Below are positions 1 to 12,359 of a stretch of 64,000 bases of DNA, in pieces. The notes beneath the pieces were generated by a model. The model was not told the DNA's origin. It made no database searches and worked only from the letters and a program-made list of their open reading frames with translations. The position numbers were made by a program, and so were the translations under genes. Each line of letters begins with the position of its first letter. Within the stretch, counting starts at the first letter, position 1. Location: NCBI RefSeq assembly GCF_040183065.1, contig NC_091125.1, positions 119,479,121 through 119,543,120 on the forward strand. The letters are read 5' to 3'. Origin of the DNA: Periplaneta americana. Lineage: Eukaryota; Arthropoda; Insecta; Blattodea; Blattidae.

Positions 1-380
1 ACCATTCGTACCTCGATAGCAATATTTCCATTTCTTCTTTTCTCCATACTCTCGTTCCTTTAAAGACGCTTCATCAATCATTCTTAAAGATGCTACAATG
101 CTTCAACATTTCCATTTTACTAGTTTGCAAATTCGACGAAATTTTCAATCTTTAAACTTTCTTTATAAAATTATTAACAATAAGTTGGACTTTGTTGGTT
201 TATTTTATTACATAACATGATATGCACCTAAGCTTAAAACGAAATTTCGAAATTTATTTTACATACCAAGGACAAATACTGAATCCCACAAAAATTCCCC
301 AGTTTTCCCAATGTTACAGTTATACAATAAATTACATCCTCATCCGAATGTTGATATTTTCAATATGAATTTCTCTAGAT
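1..380. other. No recognisable feature
   Basis: AT-rich sequence with no reading frame, tRNA-like box or repeat structure that I can recognise. The LINE 3' UTR-like repeat begins immediately after it. Confidence 0.4.
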
Positions 381-900
381 ACAGAATTATTTAATGTATG
401 TATGTATTTATTTACACTGCAAGTGGGCAAGCACCCGGTGGCAGTGGTATACACAATATAAACAATACACAAAAAAAATGATAAGCAATACACAATACAT
501 TTACAATACACAATACAATTACACAATACAATTTTATACACAATACAATAAGAATACACAATATAATTTAACACAATAATAATAAAACATAAATAAAATA
601 CCTAATTTTACATTACAACCGACATAATTATGTATAGGCCCTACATAAGTTCCAATAGTCTTTCACTTTATTCTCATCTCACTCACTGTAGTGGCACTAT
701 GGCGTATTTCACTGACACTTTAGGACACATTTCACTGACACACTATAACACATTTCACTGACACTATAGAACACATTTCATTGACGCTATAAATTATCAC
801 TGATCGGAACTATTCACTGCAATGTAAAACCATAACTCCACTGACTTACCTCGCTTCACTAATACAACAGTTCAAATAAGTCAAATAATTACACCCTTAT
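380..900 (-). repeat. 3' UTR of a LINE (copy 1), with internal minisatellite
   Basis: The segment shares its order of motifs with 21395-22260: an ACACTGCAAGTGGGC-like start, the motif ACCCGGTGGCAGTGGT, then a run of diverged units built on TTTCACTGACAC (about 700-790 here). In the second copy this sequence abuts a LINE C-terminal reading frame on the minus strand (22265-22440), so both copies are best read as LINE 3' UTR on the minus strand. A CAATACA-rich stretch at 470-560 is an additional simple repeat. No coding frame is retained here. Confidence 0.55.
698..790. repeat. Minisatellite of about 27-30 bp units
   Basis: Three to four diverged tandem units, each containing CACATTTCACTGACAC. 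They lie in the LINE 3' UTR-like segment; equivalent diverged units occur at about 21745-21895. Confidence 0.6.
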
Positions 901-1079
901 GCATACTGTACTTATAAACAGAACTACATTTAAACTAAACATTTCTAGTCTAAGGCCCTCTTACACGCTATAGGCCCCCTTACACGCTATAAGGCTGTTA
1001 GTTAATTTGAAGCTACTTTCATACCTTATTTCAATTTCTCTTTTATTCTTTCTCTTATTTCTATTTTGTTTCAGTTTTT

Positions 1080-1212
1080 AAAAAGTGTGTGTTTCCTTTT
1101 CCTTGTTTATGTTTTATAAATTAATTTGTTAGTCGTGAATGTTGTAATTGGGCTTTGCCTGTTATGTTCAACAACAAATGAATAAATAAAAAAAAAATAA
1201 AATAAATAAAGA
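1080..1212 (+). repeat. Possible LINE 3' end with AATAAA-type tail
   Basis: The sequence CAACAACAAATGAATAAA is followed by an A/AAT-rich tail to about 1212, the usual look of a non-LTR retrotransposon 3' end on the plus strand. There is no coding part, so this is a weak call. Confidence 0.3.
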
Positions 1213-1554
1213 CGAAGGCGACATCTTTTCGTCAGCACTATATACTTTTCACCTGAATAAAAGACTTGGTGGGTAAATGTTTGACTTTTTTTTATCATAG
1301 GCTATCACAAACATAGAACCATCCGAACTTTAGGAACTGCATACGAATCCCATCAACGAGAAAAGCAGAGAATGAAAATCTATGTGCTGGATCCGTTACC
1401 GAGAGCTATTCTTCAGGACTAAACATCAATGTAGACAGTTATGGCAATATATCTGGATAAGAAACAATGATTTTTCTTCTCTGTATGTAATCCTAAATAT
1501 TTTTCTTGTCCTTTACGTAAAATGCTGATATAGGACCGAATGATACTCATTCAT

Positions 1555-2035
1555 CAAAGTGTGTCTGTAAACCCCTACCCTGAGCCGCCACTGGAGAGGC
1601 ATGTTTCTTGAATGTCCATGGGAACGCCGCGCACAAGTGTGGGCCAGCTTCAGCTTCCGTGCGGAAGGCCAGATCTCGTTCACCCTCAAATCCCCGAGGC
1701 AGCAAGTGAACCTCCTGTATGTAATCTTTCCTCCTTCCGGTAGCATCTCCTCTCTCTCCGTGATTCCTATCTCCAGACACGTCTGGGGCTGCCTGCCCCA
1801 CGGGGATCAAGTGCGAGCCACTGCACCCTTCCCTGCAGACTCACCCCATTTCCCGGGTCACTTCCCCTTCCCCACGTGACGTGATGCATTGCTGCACCAG
1901 ATGAGCTCCTTGGGGAGACGTCATCGATGTATTCCGTGTCTTCATTTCCGGTTCCGCCATATGTGAGCATCGCGAACACGGCGGCTGACAGGTGTCCTGT
2001 GAGCGAATTCGTCACACGTCACGCGCGTAACATCA
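1555..2035. other. GC-richer unique block, function unknown
   Basis: About 480 bp that is clearly more GC-rich than its surroundings, with overlapping open frames on both strands (for example 1601-1879 plus, 92 codons). The frames have no family I recognise and look like by-products of composition. It could be a diverged exon, a CpG-rich regulatory element or an old repeat. Confidence 0.3.
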
Positions 2036-2195
2036 TGGTAAATGCTGGTTTAATCAATATAAATTGCTCCACTACTTTCAATATACTTACTTAACGTAAA
2101 CTCTTCCTCCCTAGCCTCAGTGCTAAAGTGGACGTCGTAATGCTGCTTCTCTGTCATTAATGAAGTCTGTAAGTAATTATTTCATTGATTAAAGC

Positions 2196-2199
<4 letters not shown>

Positions 2200-2251
<52 letters not shown>
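2200..2251. repeat. (TA)n microsatellite
   Basis: About 25 perfect TA units. Confidence 0.95.
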
Positions 2252-2253
<2 letters not shown>

Positions 2254-2449
2254 AAAAGTGAATCTGATATAATGTTAATACAAATTAATTTTATTTCCTA
2301 TATTATATCTATCTATAAAATACAATAATAAATAAATAAATAAATTAGCAAATAAGTAAATATTACCTTAAGCTCGTCAGTAATATCCTTAATATTTACG
2401 CCGTTTTCAAGGCATTCAATAATATTTAATTAGTCACAAATACTCAGAC

Positions 2450-2592
2450 GTGAAAGTGTTTGTGACATGATCCTTTACCGGTATGCGGAGGCTTGGATTC
2501 TTGTCACAACAACAGATCAATTTATAGGCCTACTGTCTTTTAGCTTTCTTTAGACTCAAACGCATTCTACTAACTAGGCGGAGCAGTGTATA
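2450..2592 (+). repeat. Dispersed repeat, copy 1
   Basis: The same sequence recurs in the same orientation at 49111-49246, sharing AGTGTTTGTGACATGAT, then GTCACAACAACAGAT, then GCGGAGCAGTGTA, with substitutions. Copy 1 carries an extra GGCCTA relative to copy 2. The class is unknown; it has no TIR or coding capacity. Confidence 0.75.
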
Positions 2593-2599
2593 TTGTCCT

Positions 2600-3360
2600 G
2601 ATTCGTCAATGCCTCTGATTGGCCTTTCATTGTATAGTACAACCAAGCTTGAATTATATACGGTTTTAGTTTTAATTTTTGTTTCTTTCAGTAAAGTAGT
2701 TATGTATGTAACTGATGAAAATTTGTTTTAAATTCAGTATATTATATTCAGTGGCTTACGCAGAATTTTGTCAAGAGGGTTTATTATTAAATTGTTTACA
2801 CTTTATTTTCTAATATTTATTTATATTATACTATGTTATAATAGAACATGTTCATGATTATCCTTATAAAATCTTTGAAATGTATTTTTTTTTTCACAGC
2901 CTTCCAATTTTTTTTTTTTAATTTTAACTTCTGTTTAATTTTGTGTAGTAAAAAATGCTTTTGTCATTATTACACTTACACAATAATCATACACATATTT
3001 TTAGTCAACAGTTATTTGTATATGATAGGTAAAACACTTTACATAACAGGAAAAAATCAAGGAAATAATCAAATATCTTGAAATATATGTAATTAAACAC
3101 AATAATGGAACGTGGAACTCACCAAGAATGAAGAATGGAACTGGCATGATGACTATATTGAAGGAGGGGTAGGAGGACTATGCCTTATATCGATGTAGAT
3201 TTTGTTACTCTTACAGTGAAAACAAATAGAGATGGGAAAACGATAATGGATTAAAAAATACTCAAATCTAAATGTCTTTTCTTTTTAGTTCAAGGGGGGG
3301 GGGTCGAACTCGGTAACCCCAATCCAATTGCTGCATTAATTATAGGCTATAAGTCACAGT
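2600..3360. other. No recognisable feature
   Basis: AT-rich DNA with T runs around 2886-2930 and a G run at 3295-3303. No supportable gene. Confidence 0.4.
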
Positions 3361-3372
3361 ATTCAAATAAAT

Positions 3373-3735
3373 TTAATATTTTTATTAATCCTTGGCGCTA
3401 CAACCCGTGAAGGGCCTAGACCGACCAGCCGGCTGATGGCCTCACGCCCACATGCCGAAGCAGAGGTGGACGATCATCCAACCAGAATGGAGGTATCGTG
3501 TGGTTAGCACGATGATCCTCCCAGCCGTTATAGCTGGTATTCGCAACCGGATTTCGCTTCCTATCGTAGCTCTCCAAGTGCATCACGATGCTGGGTGGGC
3601 ACCGGTCACATATACTGACCGAACTTTCATGAGAAAATTTCTTCTCCCACGACCCACGAGGACTCGAACCAGCGCGCACTCCGTAACGCGAGTCCTAGGC
3701 AGGATGCCTTAGACCGCGACGCCACGGCGCGGGAC
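3373..3735 (-). mobile_element. tRNA-derived SINE (family C), full length
   Basis: Reading the minus strand, the element starts GTCCCGCGCCGTGGCG, has a D-arm-like GGTCTAAGGC, a long variable-arm-like region and a B box GGTTCGAGTCC. This resembles a class II (Leu/Ser-like) tRNA head. About 270 bp of unrelated body follows, ending near GTAGCGCCAAGG. It is bracketed by a perfect 12-bp target duplication, ATTCAAATAAAT, at 3361-3372 and 3736-3747, so the boundaries are exact. A 5'-truncated relative lies at 62297-62452 on the plus strand. Reading frames across it are spurious. Confidence 0.85.
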
Positions 3736-3747
3736 ATTCAAATAAAT

Positions 3748-4780
3748 AACTAGTTATTATTGTTATTATCTTTCTTATAATGCATTATTACCACATAGCC
3801 TAACTCTTTAATATTATAACTTCTTTCATGTAAGTTATACTATTTTCTACGTGTAAGTAGGGAAACAATATTCTACTTGTAATGACCCAACCCTGTCTGT
3901 TATAATCTTATTTCATTGATGCTGTCAAAATCTCTGCATCGCTGAAGCTATTAAACTCCGCAGAGGTCACGTCTTCTCCAGAGTCTTGCTTCGCTGTTGC
4001 ACTGCCTCTGCAACCAGTCCGATAGGATTTACAAACACGTGGTTTTTAAACGCTGCTGGTAAGATAGATACTCATTGGCCTGAATTAGGATTGATTCGGC
4101 TGTTGATCTGCTTTTTAATTCCCGATAAGTAGTGCTGTGCAGATAGGTATCTGTCTGCGGGGAACTGGTACTGTGCTAATAGATCGGGGGCCGAGGGTAT
4201 TGAACTGTTCCGGCGGCGGCGACCCACGCCTGTGAATTACGAGGGGATGCTGGGCTGCTCAGGGGTGTTTCCTCGTGTAGGCTCGCTCGAGGATAACTTA
4301 TTATCGCGCCTTCTTTAGCCCAGGTGGTACAAAAGGCAGAGTCTTGCGGACATTGTGTTGGAATAATTGCACGGACTCCGAGATGCCAAGCACACCTCTG
4401 GATGACACCTACACGGCATTCAGACTCTTATTTAAGACGTGTTGCTGCTGATCGAACCGATAAATAAAGATAAATACCGACTTTACAGGATTAAATTATA
4501 TTAGGAAAGAACCATTTAATCTATGTTTCCCTTAGTTCAGTACTGGCGACCAAAAAGCGACTGAGGAGAGGAAACTAACTAGCCGTTCTGAATTTTTTTT
4601 CCAAAAATTAAGCTCTGATAACTTCATAATAAAAAACGTTACATATAGGTCTGTACATGAGCAAATGCTCGATACTGCTTGTGGTATTTGTACTGAAGGA
4701 AATGGGTGTAGTGTAGGTTTCCTATAAGGCCTATATAAGTTAATAACTCTACCCATGCTTAGATTTTTTTCTGTTGTCTT
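3748..4780. other. Repeat-poor unique sequence
   Basis: About 1 kb with little simple repeat and, at about 3920-4420, a more even base composition than the surrounding DNA. No coding frame, tRNA box or TIR was seen. It may include conserved non-coding sequence, but nothing here proves it. Confidence 0.35.
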
Positions 4781-4867
4781 ATTTTGCTATAGTTACATTT
4801 ATTCAAGTAGGTACGGTAAATTCATTGGTTCTCAAAGCTTTATACATGTTCCGAAAACAGGTCTTCA

Positions 4868-5720
4868 CCCTAGATCATACCTGCACAAACAGCGCTCAAC
4901 GAGCGCGCGCTCTCTTTCGGAGCGGGAGAGCCATGTTTACCGCTCGCCGAAACGGAGAGGAAGATACGTCAGAATGACATAGACTTGCTATAGGTAGAAG
5001 AGAGGGAAACGACCACTCAGTTATCTAGTGGAGTGCAGTGTGTAGGCCTATTCTCAGTAACTGTTTCACGTTGCTTACCTACTGCTACAGTACAGTATGG
5101 AGGAATCTAAAAGACGGAACGTAACATTTAACATTTAACGATTTACAGCTGGAACATATTGATCATCAATGTGACCTAAGGGCTAAAGATCGTTTGAATA
5201 ATACTACTAGCCTGGTTGAGTTTTACAAGACTAAACATTAGTAATAATATCCACGACTACACAGGCTGGCTGTGAAAATGATTGCTATGTTTGGCTCAAT
5301 ATTTATATTTGTGAGCAACTGTTTTCTATAATCAACTTTAATAAAGGTAGACATCGAACATCTGTAACTGATGTTTCAATACGATCAGTAGGCTACTATT
5401 CCTTTCAGCGTACTGATAAATAAAAATATAACAAAATGATGTTGTACATTTAAGTAGCTATATAATTTCTATTATTTCTGTAAAATAAATATTTCTTTAT
5501 TAATTTATAATAGTCCAAGATAGTTTTGTAAAGACTGAACGAGAATTCACTTCATAAACACTCGTAATAGTACTTCCTTTTGTATATATTTTGTACGAGA
5601 TCGCCCCTTCTTCTAGTCCACGCTTATACAGAGCGCAGCTAATATCTGCATTCCGCTCATGAGCTGTGAGCCGGCTCGGAGAGCGCAAACCTTGTGCAGG
5701 CCTGCCCTAGATCATACGGG
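4868..5720. other. Unassigned segment with repeated CCTAGATCATAC motif
   Basis: The motif CCTAGATCATAC occurs at about 4869 and again at about 5707, each preceded by a CAGG(T/C)CT-type sequence and near GCGCTC/GAGCGC-rich stretches. This suggests ends of one or two old DNA elements. Orientation and boundaries are unresolved and there is no coding capacity. Confidence 0.25.
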
Positions 5721-5800
5721 GCGAGTATATACCCAGATAGGTCGGCCTTATAGGCTTTGACGTTAACAACTTTTGTCAGGTTTACTACGCTGCCATCTAG

Positions 5801-7214
5801 TTATTACCAAAGCTCGGAAGTTGGGGACTTGTGTCTTTGAACGTGGCTAAGCGACCGGACTTCAATGTCAACAAACTCCCGCTTCCAGCACGGAGGTACT
5901 GTCAGGTCTGCTATAAAAGTGATTCCTGGCTGGAACAACATAATGATAATATTATGATAGGTTGAAACATCTAATTTTATAGCATATATATAAATAAACA
6001 TGCAAAATACATCAAATTTACAGTTCTGCTCTGTACATTTCATTACAGTGTATGACTACATGCATTCGAAGATTTTCGAACCCATAAATTCTTCGTCTTT
6101 TAGTTAAACATGATTTGAAACGAAGGAAACTTATTTCCACGTCACATGAAGTGACGGGAGCAAACTTTAATTTTTTTATTTTATTTATTTTAACTAGCTA
6201 CCTAGTGAGTACAAATTGCATTTATAAAATAAAAATGTTTCTAGCCACTACCGTAAGAGTCAGGCTCGTGTACGGTGTGGTCTTAGTGAATAATTTAACA
6301 TAAAATTTACAAGGACAGTTTACTAAATACAGTAATTAACTTAATTCAAACCAATAAGTACAACACAAGAGCAAGAATAAAGAAGAAAGGGAAAACGAGA
6401 GAAAAATACACATTTAATATAAATTGACAATCCGACAGAAGCCAGTGATATTCGATAGAAACATGAATATAGTCGATAGAAATAAAAGGTAAAAAAGTAC
6501 ATTTGTTACTATTATATATCATGGATAATTTTACAAAATTCTTTTGTAAAAGTTTCAATTTTAAAAAATTTCAAATTTGGAAAATGGTTTGAAATTTTAT
6601 TATAAAGTCTTGGGCCTAAATAAAATACTGAATATTTCACTGTCACTGTTTCCTGTTCGATTTTCAGCAGATCTCGTATCTGAGAAAGATAAGTATATCC
6701 TAAATTTTTCTCGCAAATAGTTTTCAATTAGTGTATCACTACTAGGGAAGGTCCCTCTACGACTTGATCCATGGCTATGGACAAATTCTCCATCAATTTA
6801 AAGGACTGCAATGTCTTTCAATGAATGCCCGTTTCCAGCTCTAGTTTATGTGTGGTACAACTTACAAGATATAAACTCTGCATTAGAAGAAAATAATGTA
6901 TCTCCTCAGAATTCCTCCACGAAATTCTGTACCTAAAATTTAAGAAATGCATTTTCAAACTTCCATAACACCCATTCGAATAACACGTATTTTCTATTTC
7001 CTCAAACAGACCGTTTACCTGTAATTCTCTTAATGTCATTGGCTTCGACGTGACACAGTTTATTCGTTCGTCTTCTTGCCATTCGATGTGACCACTTTCT
7101 TAGTACAAACGACTGTCCCTGAGCACTTGCAGCGTGAGCTTTGTGTACGTTATGCCTGTAACCTTACTCAAGCACACGACACACAAGTCCCCAAGATCCG
7201 AGCTTTGGTTATTA
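5801..7214. mobile_element. Remnant element bounded by 33-bp inverted repeats
   Basis: The ends 5801-5833 and 7182-7214 are inverted copies of each other, sharing CCAAAGCTCGGA and TTGGGGACTTGTG with few mismatches. The about 1.4-kb interior holds a LINE C-terminal fragment and no transposase that I recognise. It is either a non-autonomous DNA element that received a LINE insertion or a chance arrangement of two related MITE ends. Confidence 0.45.
6515..6727 (-). pseudogene. LINE reverse transcriptase, extreme C-terminal fragment
   Basis: A 71-codon open segment ends in the motif VFYLGPRLYNKISN followed by a short basic tail. This matches the pattern seen after the RT domain at the C-terminus of many Jockey/CR1-like LINE ORF2 proteins, where a conserved LGP.LYN.LP-type motif precedes the stop. 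Catalytic RT and endonuclease domains are absent. It lies inside the inverted-repeat-bounded segment 5801-7214. Family assignment comes from recall of the motif only. Confidence 0.5.
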
Positions 7215-7371
7215 CATAAGAAGTCACGTCATAATTCCCATTTGAATTGCATTAGCGACTGTACTGCCATCTCGTGGTCGTTTACAGCGGACGGGTGACG
7301 ATCCTGGTGATTGTTCTTTTCAGAGAGCTGCCGATTTTAACATAGCGTTGAGTTATCTGTTACATACATGA

Positions 7372-7625
7372 TCTAGGTCTTCACTAAATCCTTCCAGTAG
7401 GCCTACATGTTGAACAGGATAGGTGATAGAAAGGGAATCCTTGTCATACTCTTCTTCCTATTTCGCTTCCCTCTGACATTTCTTCTCCTATCCTGACTTT
7501 GATTCGTTTCACATAATTAAAGATTACTGAATAACCTTCTCTCTTTCCAATCCACACCCATTTTCTTTAATATCCCCATCAGTTTATTCCAATCCACTCT
7601 GTCAAACGCCTTTCTAGGTCATGTA
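7372..7625 (-). pseudogene. LINE reverse transcriptase domain fragment
   Basis: The minus strand encodes DLEKAFDRVDWNKLMGIL followed by KKMGVDW, the conserved RT block around motif A of insect non-LTR retrotransposons. After frameshifts comes KVRIGEEMSEGSEIGRRV and a QGFP block corresponding to the RQGCPLSP motif. Frameshifts and stops break the frame, so it is inactive. Near the 3' limit, the region normally encoding an FNIYLED-like block contains an inserted TAGGCCTA (7398-7405). Both sides of the fragment are unrelated sequence. Confidence 0.8.
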
Positions 7626-8900
7626 TTTTTGTTGTAAACTATTATTGACATTTATTTCAAAATCTAAAATCAGTTACATGAACACAAACCATCTACAACA
7701 CACTACAGAAACAGAAACTCGACAATAGTAACAACTGCCTACTGATATACCAACAGATCCTAACACGCGATATGACCACAGATAGTAAAGCGTGTATAAA
7801 TAAACTTAACAAAACATCAAAATATAAATAACATGATTAAAAACAACAGCGCAATACAAAGCAATAAAAAATATGAAGAGTACAGAGGAAAAACAATTAA
7901 AGTCACAATTCTCATAAGAGTGATGTCATTATCTAATTCAGTACATTACTGCAAAATTTAATGTTTTTCTTATCAAAACTGGTAAAGAGAAGAATTATCA
8001 CCAAGGATATAGTCATTCTTTACTACTTTTTCACAAGAAACAGCAAAATTTTCTGTAATATACCGAGTTACATGACGACATCACCCTTAGGAGAATAATT
8101 GTGACTTTGATTTTCTCCTGTACTCTTCAAATATACTATATTCACCAAATTATCGATTCTCTGTGAATCCCCCGTCACTTTTTATATGTGAGTGAATCTT
8201 TTTTAACAAAATAAACGAATTCATAAGTGTCCCTACTTCTGAACAACCCTATAAATGTAATCATTAGTACACTGTGTCAAGAGATGTGTTAAAAAAGTCC
8301 CATTAAAATGTAGTACCAAGTGTTTTAAGAGAGAAATTTTCGCTATAGATCTGATTTATCGGGAATTTAATCTTTTGATTTCAGAAGTAACCAAGACACA
8401 ATTATCGAACTGCAACTACGTAATCAAGCTGTTGAGGCTTTATTAGTGTTACAATCTGAGTACAGAAAAGTGATAGTAGGTGTAAGATATTTAATTTAAA
8501 GACTCGTTGAAAATACTTCTTCACACCTCATCTCTTAATCTCTTAAAGATTCAGTTAAGGCTATGTTTTGTGTAGCTGTGATGCAGATCAGGTTACGGCA
8601 GCGAAGAAAGATCTTGATAAGATCCTTATTACAGGAATTGCAGAGGTTTTACTCACCTGAATATAGAGGAATAGGGATAATGTTTAAATTACAGTCGAGA
8701 ACAACTTCTTCAATTTCAGCCTGAATGCAATATAGGACTAGGTAAGAACATACGGAATTCTATGTTATTCTCAGACTTTTTTCCAAGGGAATTCACTGTA
8801 TTAATTTTTTTGTTGAAATAATTTAATTCATTATGTCATTCTCGGTGATATACTGGCTACCGTTCTTGCCTTTGTACGTGGGATTCGCGGATTAAAAAAA
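7626..8900. other. No recognisable feature
   Basis: AT-rich, short frames only. No tRNA-like, TIR or microsatellite structure worth annotating. Confidence 0.4.
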
Positions 8901-8939
8901 AAACCTAGCCAGAGGCGAAAGGCTATTAAGAAAGTTGAA

Positions 8940-9150
8940 ATAAAAATGGTCAGGATTAATCAAGACGTAGCATCTGTAGCGCAATGGACTCAAAAATTTG
9001 GACTCAAACTGAATTCAGACAAATCGCAAGCTATAATAATGGATTATCAACGAACATGAAATAAAATACATTTCACCACTGCAGCGAACACAAAAATAGA
9101 TAATACTTCAATTACATAGCAAAAAAGGAGTACTTTTAGATTTAAAATCA
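8940..9150 (+). pseudogene. LINE (Jockey/R1-like) RT fragment
   Basis: The plus strand reads INQDVASVAQWTQKFGLKLN then SDKSQAIIM. This matches the conserved segment downstream of the YADD motif in Jockey-like LINEs, where INxDL..I..W....GL.LN..KSQ is typical. The frame then meets stops and degrades. There is no catalytic YADD in the retained part. It is a different LINE lineage from the fragment that follows at 9344. Confidence 0.65.
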
Positions 9151-9343
9151 TTTTCAAAGGCAAGTGACCAACATAAAGACAGTATTTTATATTATTCATT
9201 CTCTCAAACACTTGCCCAGCGTTTTACCTCTTAAGAATTTCTTCAAGAGGTGAGGTACACCTTTGGCCAGCAAAAGTTTAGTGAAATTCATTTTTCATAG
9301 CTCAGCTACTATAAACGCTAAATGAACGAAACTTTTCATGTTT

Positions 9344-9479
9344 AGGAAAGTCCAGGATAACAGAGAGAGTTTGGAATTGAACGGGCTACATCAGCTCCTT
9401 GTTTATGCGGATGACGTGACCATGTTTGGAGAAAATCCACAAACTATTAGGAAAGACACGGGAATTTTACTTGAAGCAA

Positions 9480-9480
<1 letters not shown>
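9344..9480 (+). pseudogene. LINE RT fragment (family L1w) upstream of GATA tract
   Basis: Encodes [18 protein letters not shown], then LVYADDVTMFGENPQTI, containing the RT catalytic YADD box, then an MGILLEA-like end. It is nearly identical to 26693-26830, the better preserved copy of this family. The homology stops exactly where the GATA microsatellite starts. In the intact family the next codons contain AAAGAGATAG, so the tract appears to have expanded from within the coding sequence. Confidence 0.85.
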
Positions 9481-10279
<799 letters not shown>

Positions 10280-10280
<1 letters not shown>

Positions 10281-11425
10281 TAAGTAAATAAATAAATTAG
10301 TAAATAAATACATATAAATACATTTTGTTACTGAAAATAGTTGCTCTGGCCTGCTATTGTCTACAGTAGGCCAGTATTATATTTTGAAAAGTAAGAGAGT
10401 TGCACGTAGTACTAAACAACACGTTTCCTTCATCGACTGAAGTCCTGCGGTATTTTCTGTGCTTAATCTTGGAGAAGAGACGTATTTCAAATGTTGGGAA
10501 CACTGCTATAACTGTTAAACGTGATCGAATTTTCTCTCTTCATATATATCCACGTTGAATAGGATGTTCTCGGAATAGGTCTGAACTTCGCACCCTGGTT
10601 TCGCAAAACTAATGTGTTAAGATTAAAGGGTTTGATCCGGGGACCTCTCACGATAAACACGTCTGCTTCTTATTCGAGAGGTAATTTATCGTGAGTGACT
10701 TTTCGTGACTTTCATCAGTTATTCTACTTAAGACTTTGATAGTGTATTAATAATAGTTCATGGTCATACAGAGAAAAGCGTCGGCCAATTTACATTCCGA
10801 CGTGTACATATGATCTATAAACAACACAGAGCCATTATTCTCGTAGCTGCAGACTTGTAATTCGGGGTCTTTCAGCAAACACTTTCTCTCAAGTTACAAT
10901 GAATCAGGCAGGTGTTACACAGACAGACTGTATGTTTCTATTACGGAGTTATTCTGCATTGGGTGAGTTCATGGGTAATGCAAAATTAAAGGTGATTTCC
11001 TCATCATTTGTTATGTCCCTTGTTTCGTCAGGCCGATAGATATACACAACAGAAGCGGAACTACTAACTCCAATAATTTGAGAGAAAACATTTTTCAGTT
11101 TTCAAAGCTATTGACTTCACCTATATAATAATCAATAGTCATACATAATGCAGCACATATTCTTTGTGCTGATTATTGCTTATTCTTTAGTCGATGGGTA
11201 AATGTTACTTATGTCCCAGCCATTACAGGAACATGATAAAATACCTTCAAAATACCTTGGATTTAAAGTATTGAGTAGTAGATAATTGATGTGATCACTG
11301 GGAGAGTTGTAATCCCGTCCTAAATACGTACCTTACTTATATACGAAAATCATCGTGCGTGAACGAAGTATACCGCCATATTTTTTTTAATGTAACAGTG
11401 GGTTTCAGTGTTGTCAACATAGTAA
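10280..11425. other. No recognisable feature
   Basis: Unique-looking AT-rich DNA. A short inverted pair around CCTCTCACGATAAA / TTTATCGTGAG (about 10646-10695) could be a small hairpin. No coding sequence found. Confidence 0.35.
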
Positions 11426-11427
11426 TA

Positions 11428-11600
11428 ATATACACATCTAATCAAACCTTACCTAATCTTTCTCATAATACTACACACCTAATCAAACCTAATCTAACCT
11501 CTCACATAATACACACCTAATCAAACCTAACCTAACCTGTCACATAATTCACACCTAATCAAACCTAACCTAACCTGTCACATAATACTACACACCTGTA
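11428..11600. repeat. Minisatellite with CCTAA-type cores
   Basis: Roughly four diverged units of about 40-50 bp, each with ACACCTAATCAAACCTAA, CCTAACCT and CACATAAT. CCTAA is the complement of the insect telomere unit TTAGG, but it is embedded in a longer unit and never runs perfectly for more than two or three copies. Confidence 0.7.
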
Positions 11601-11963
11601 GTAACATTCCTCACACTTAGTATAATTTCGTTTTCGTGTATTATCGGCTCTGCCAATCTTGTCGGTTTCCATCTAGTGGAAGTGGATCGTATTAATACTA
11701 CTAATTTGAAAAAGAAGCAATAGCGACTTTCATAATAATTACATTTTACATGTTTCGTGATATACTAAATGTGTTAATGTAGTAATAATTCTCTATATAT
11801 GGTACAGTAATGTGTTGTGGTTGTGATAAAAGTACTGAAAATTGGTTTATAGCGCCACATTGGCAGTGACAAAAGTGTGCAATATTCGTTCAGTGGCCGG
11901 TGGATACTCTACATTGACCATCGGTCATTGTTGTATGTAGACCTAGCTATCATATGCGCTGTT

Positions 11964-12046
11964 GTGTGGTGTCGATGGAATTGGTGTTTGCAAGATTGTA
12001 TTTGGCGAGGTGAGGCTGAGGATCTTCAAGCGGTTATCTGACATTA
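11964..12046 (-). mobile_element. SINE family D, 3' fragment
   Basis: Matches the 3' part of the longer copy at 27678-27897 in the same orientation, sharing TGTCGATGGAATTGG, GTATTTGG and GAGGAT with several substitutions. The tRNA-like head is missing. Confidence 0.6.
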
Positions 12047-12083
12047 TATCCATGGATATAAACAATGGACAATCGAATTACAG

Positions 12084-12346
12084 GTCCACACCTGTGGAGT
12101 AACGGTCAGCGCGTCTGGCTGCGAAACCAGGTGGCCCGGGTTCGAATCCCGGTTGGGGCAAGTTACCTGGTTGAGGTTTTTTCAGGGGTTTTCCCTCAAC
12201 CCAATACGAGCAAATGCTGGGTAACTTTCGGTGCTGGACCCCGGACTCATTTCACCGGCATTATCACCTTCATATCATTCAGACGCTAAATAACCTAGAT
12301 GTTGATACAGCGTCGTAAAATAACCCAATAAAATAAAAAATAAAAA
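12084..12346 (+). mobile_element. tRNA-derived SINE (family A), full length
   Basis: Begins GTCCACACCTGTGGAG and carries an A-box-like AGTAACGGTCAGCGC and a perfect B box GGTTCGAATCC, followed by a body with TTACCTGGTTGAGG and a 3' tail GACGCTAAATAACC ... CAGCGTCGTAAAATAA. A perfect 13-bp target duplication AATCGAATTACAG (12071-12083 and 12347-12359) fixes both ends and marks it as a retroposition product. Other copies: 21904-22165, 30658-30916 and 38485-38704, all on the minus strand. The 74-codon frame across it is not a gene. Confidence 0.93.
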
Positions 12347-12359
12347 AATCGAATTACAG

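Noticed and set aside
1601-1879. 92-codon frame in a GC-rich block
   Set aside because: No motif, overlapping frames on both strands, no splice or start context that supports a gene.
11428-11600. Interstitial telomere array
   Set aside because: CCTAA never repeats perfectly more than two or three times and belongs to a longer unit.
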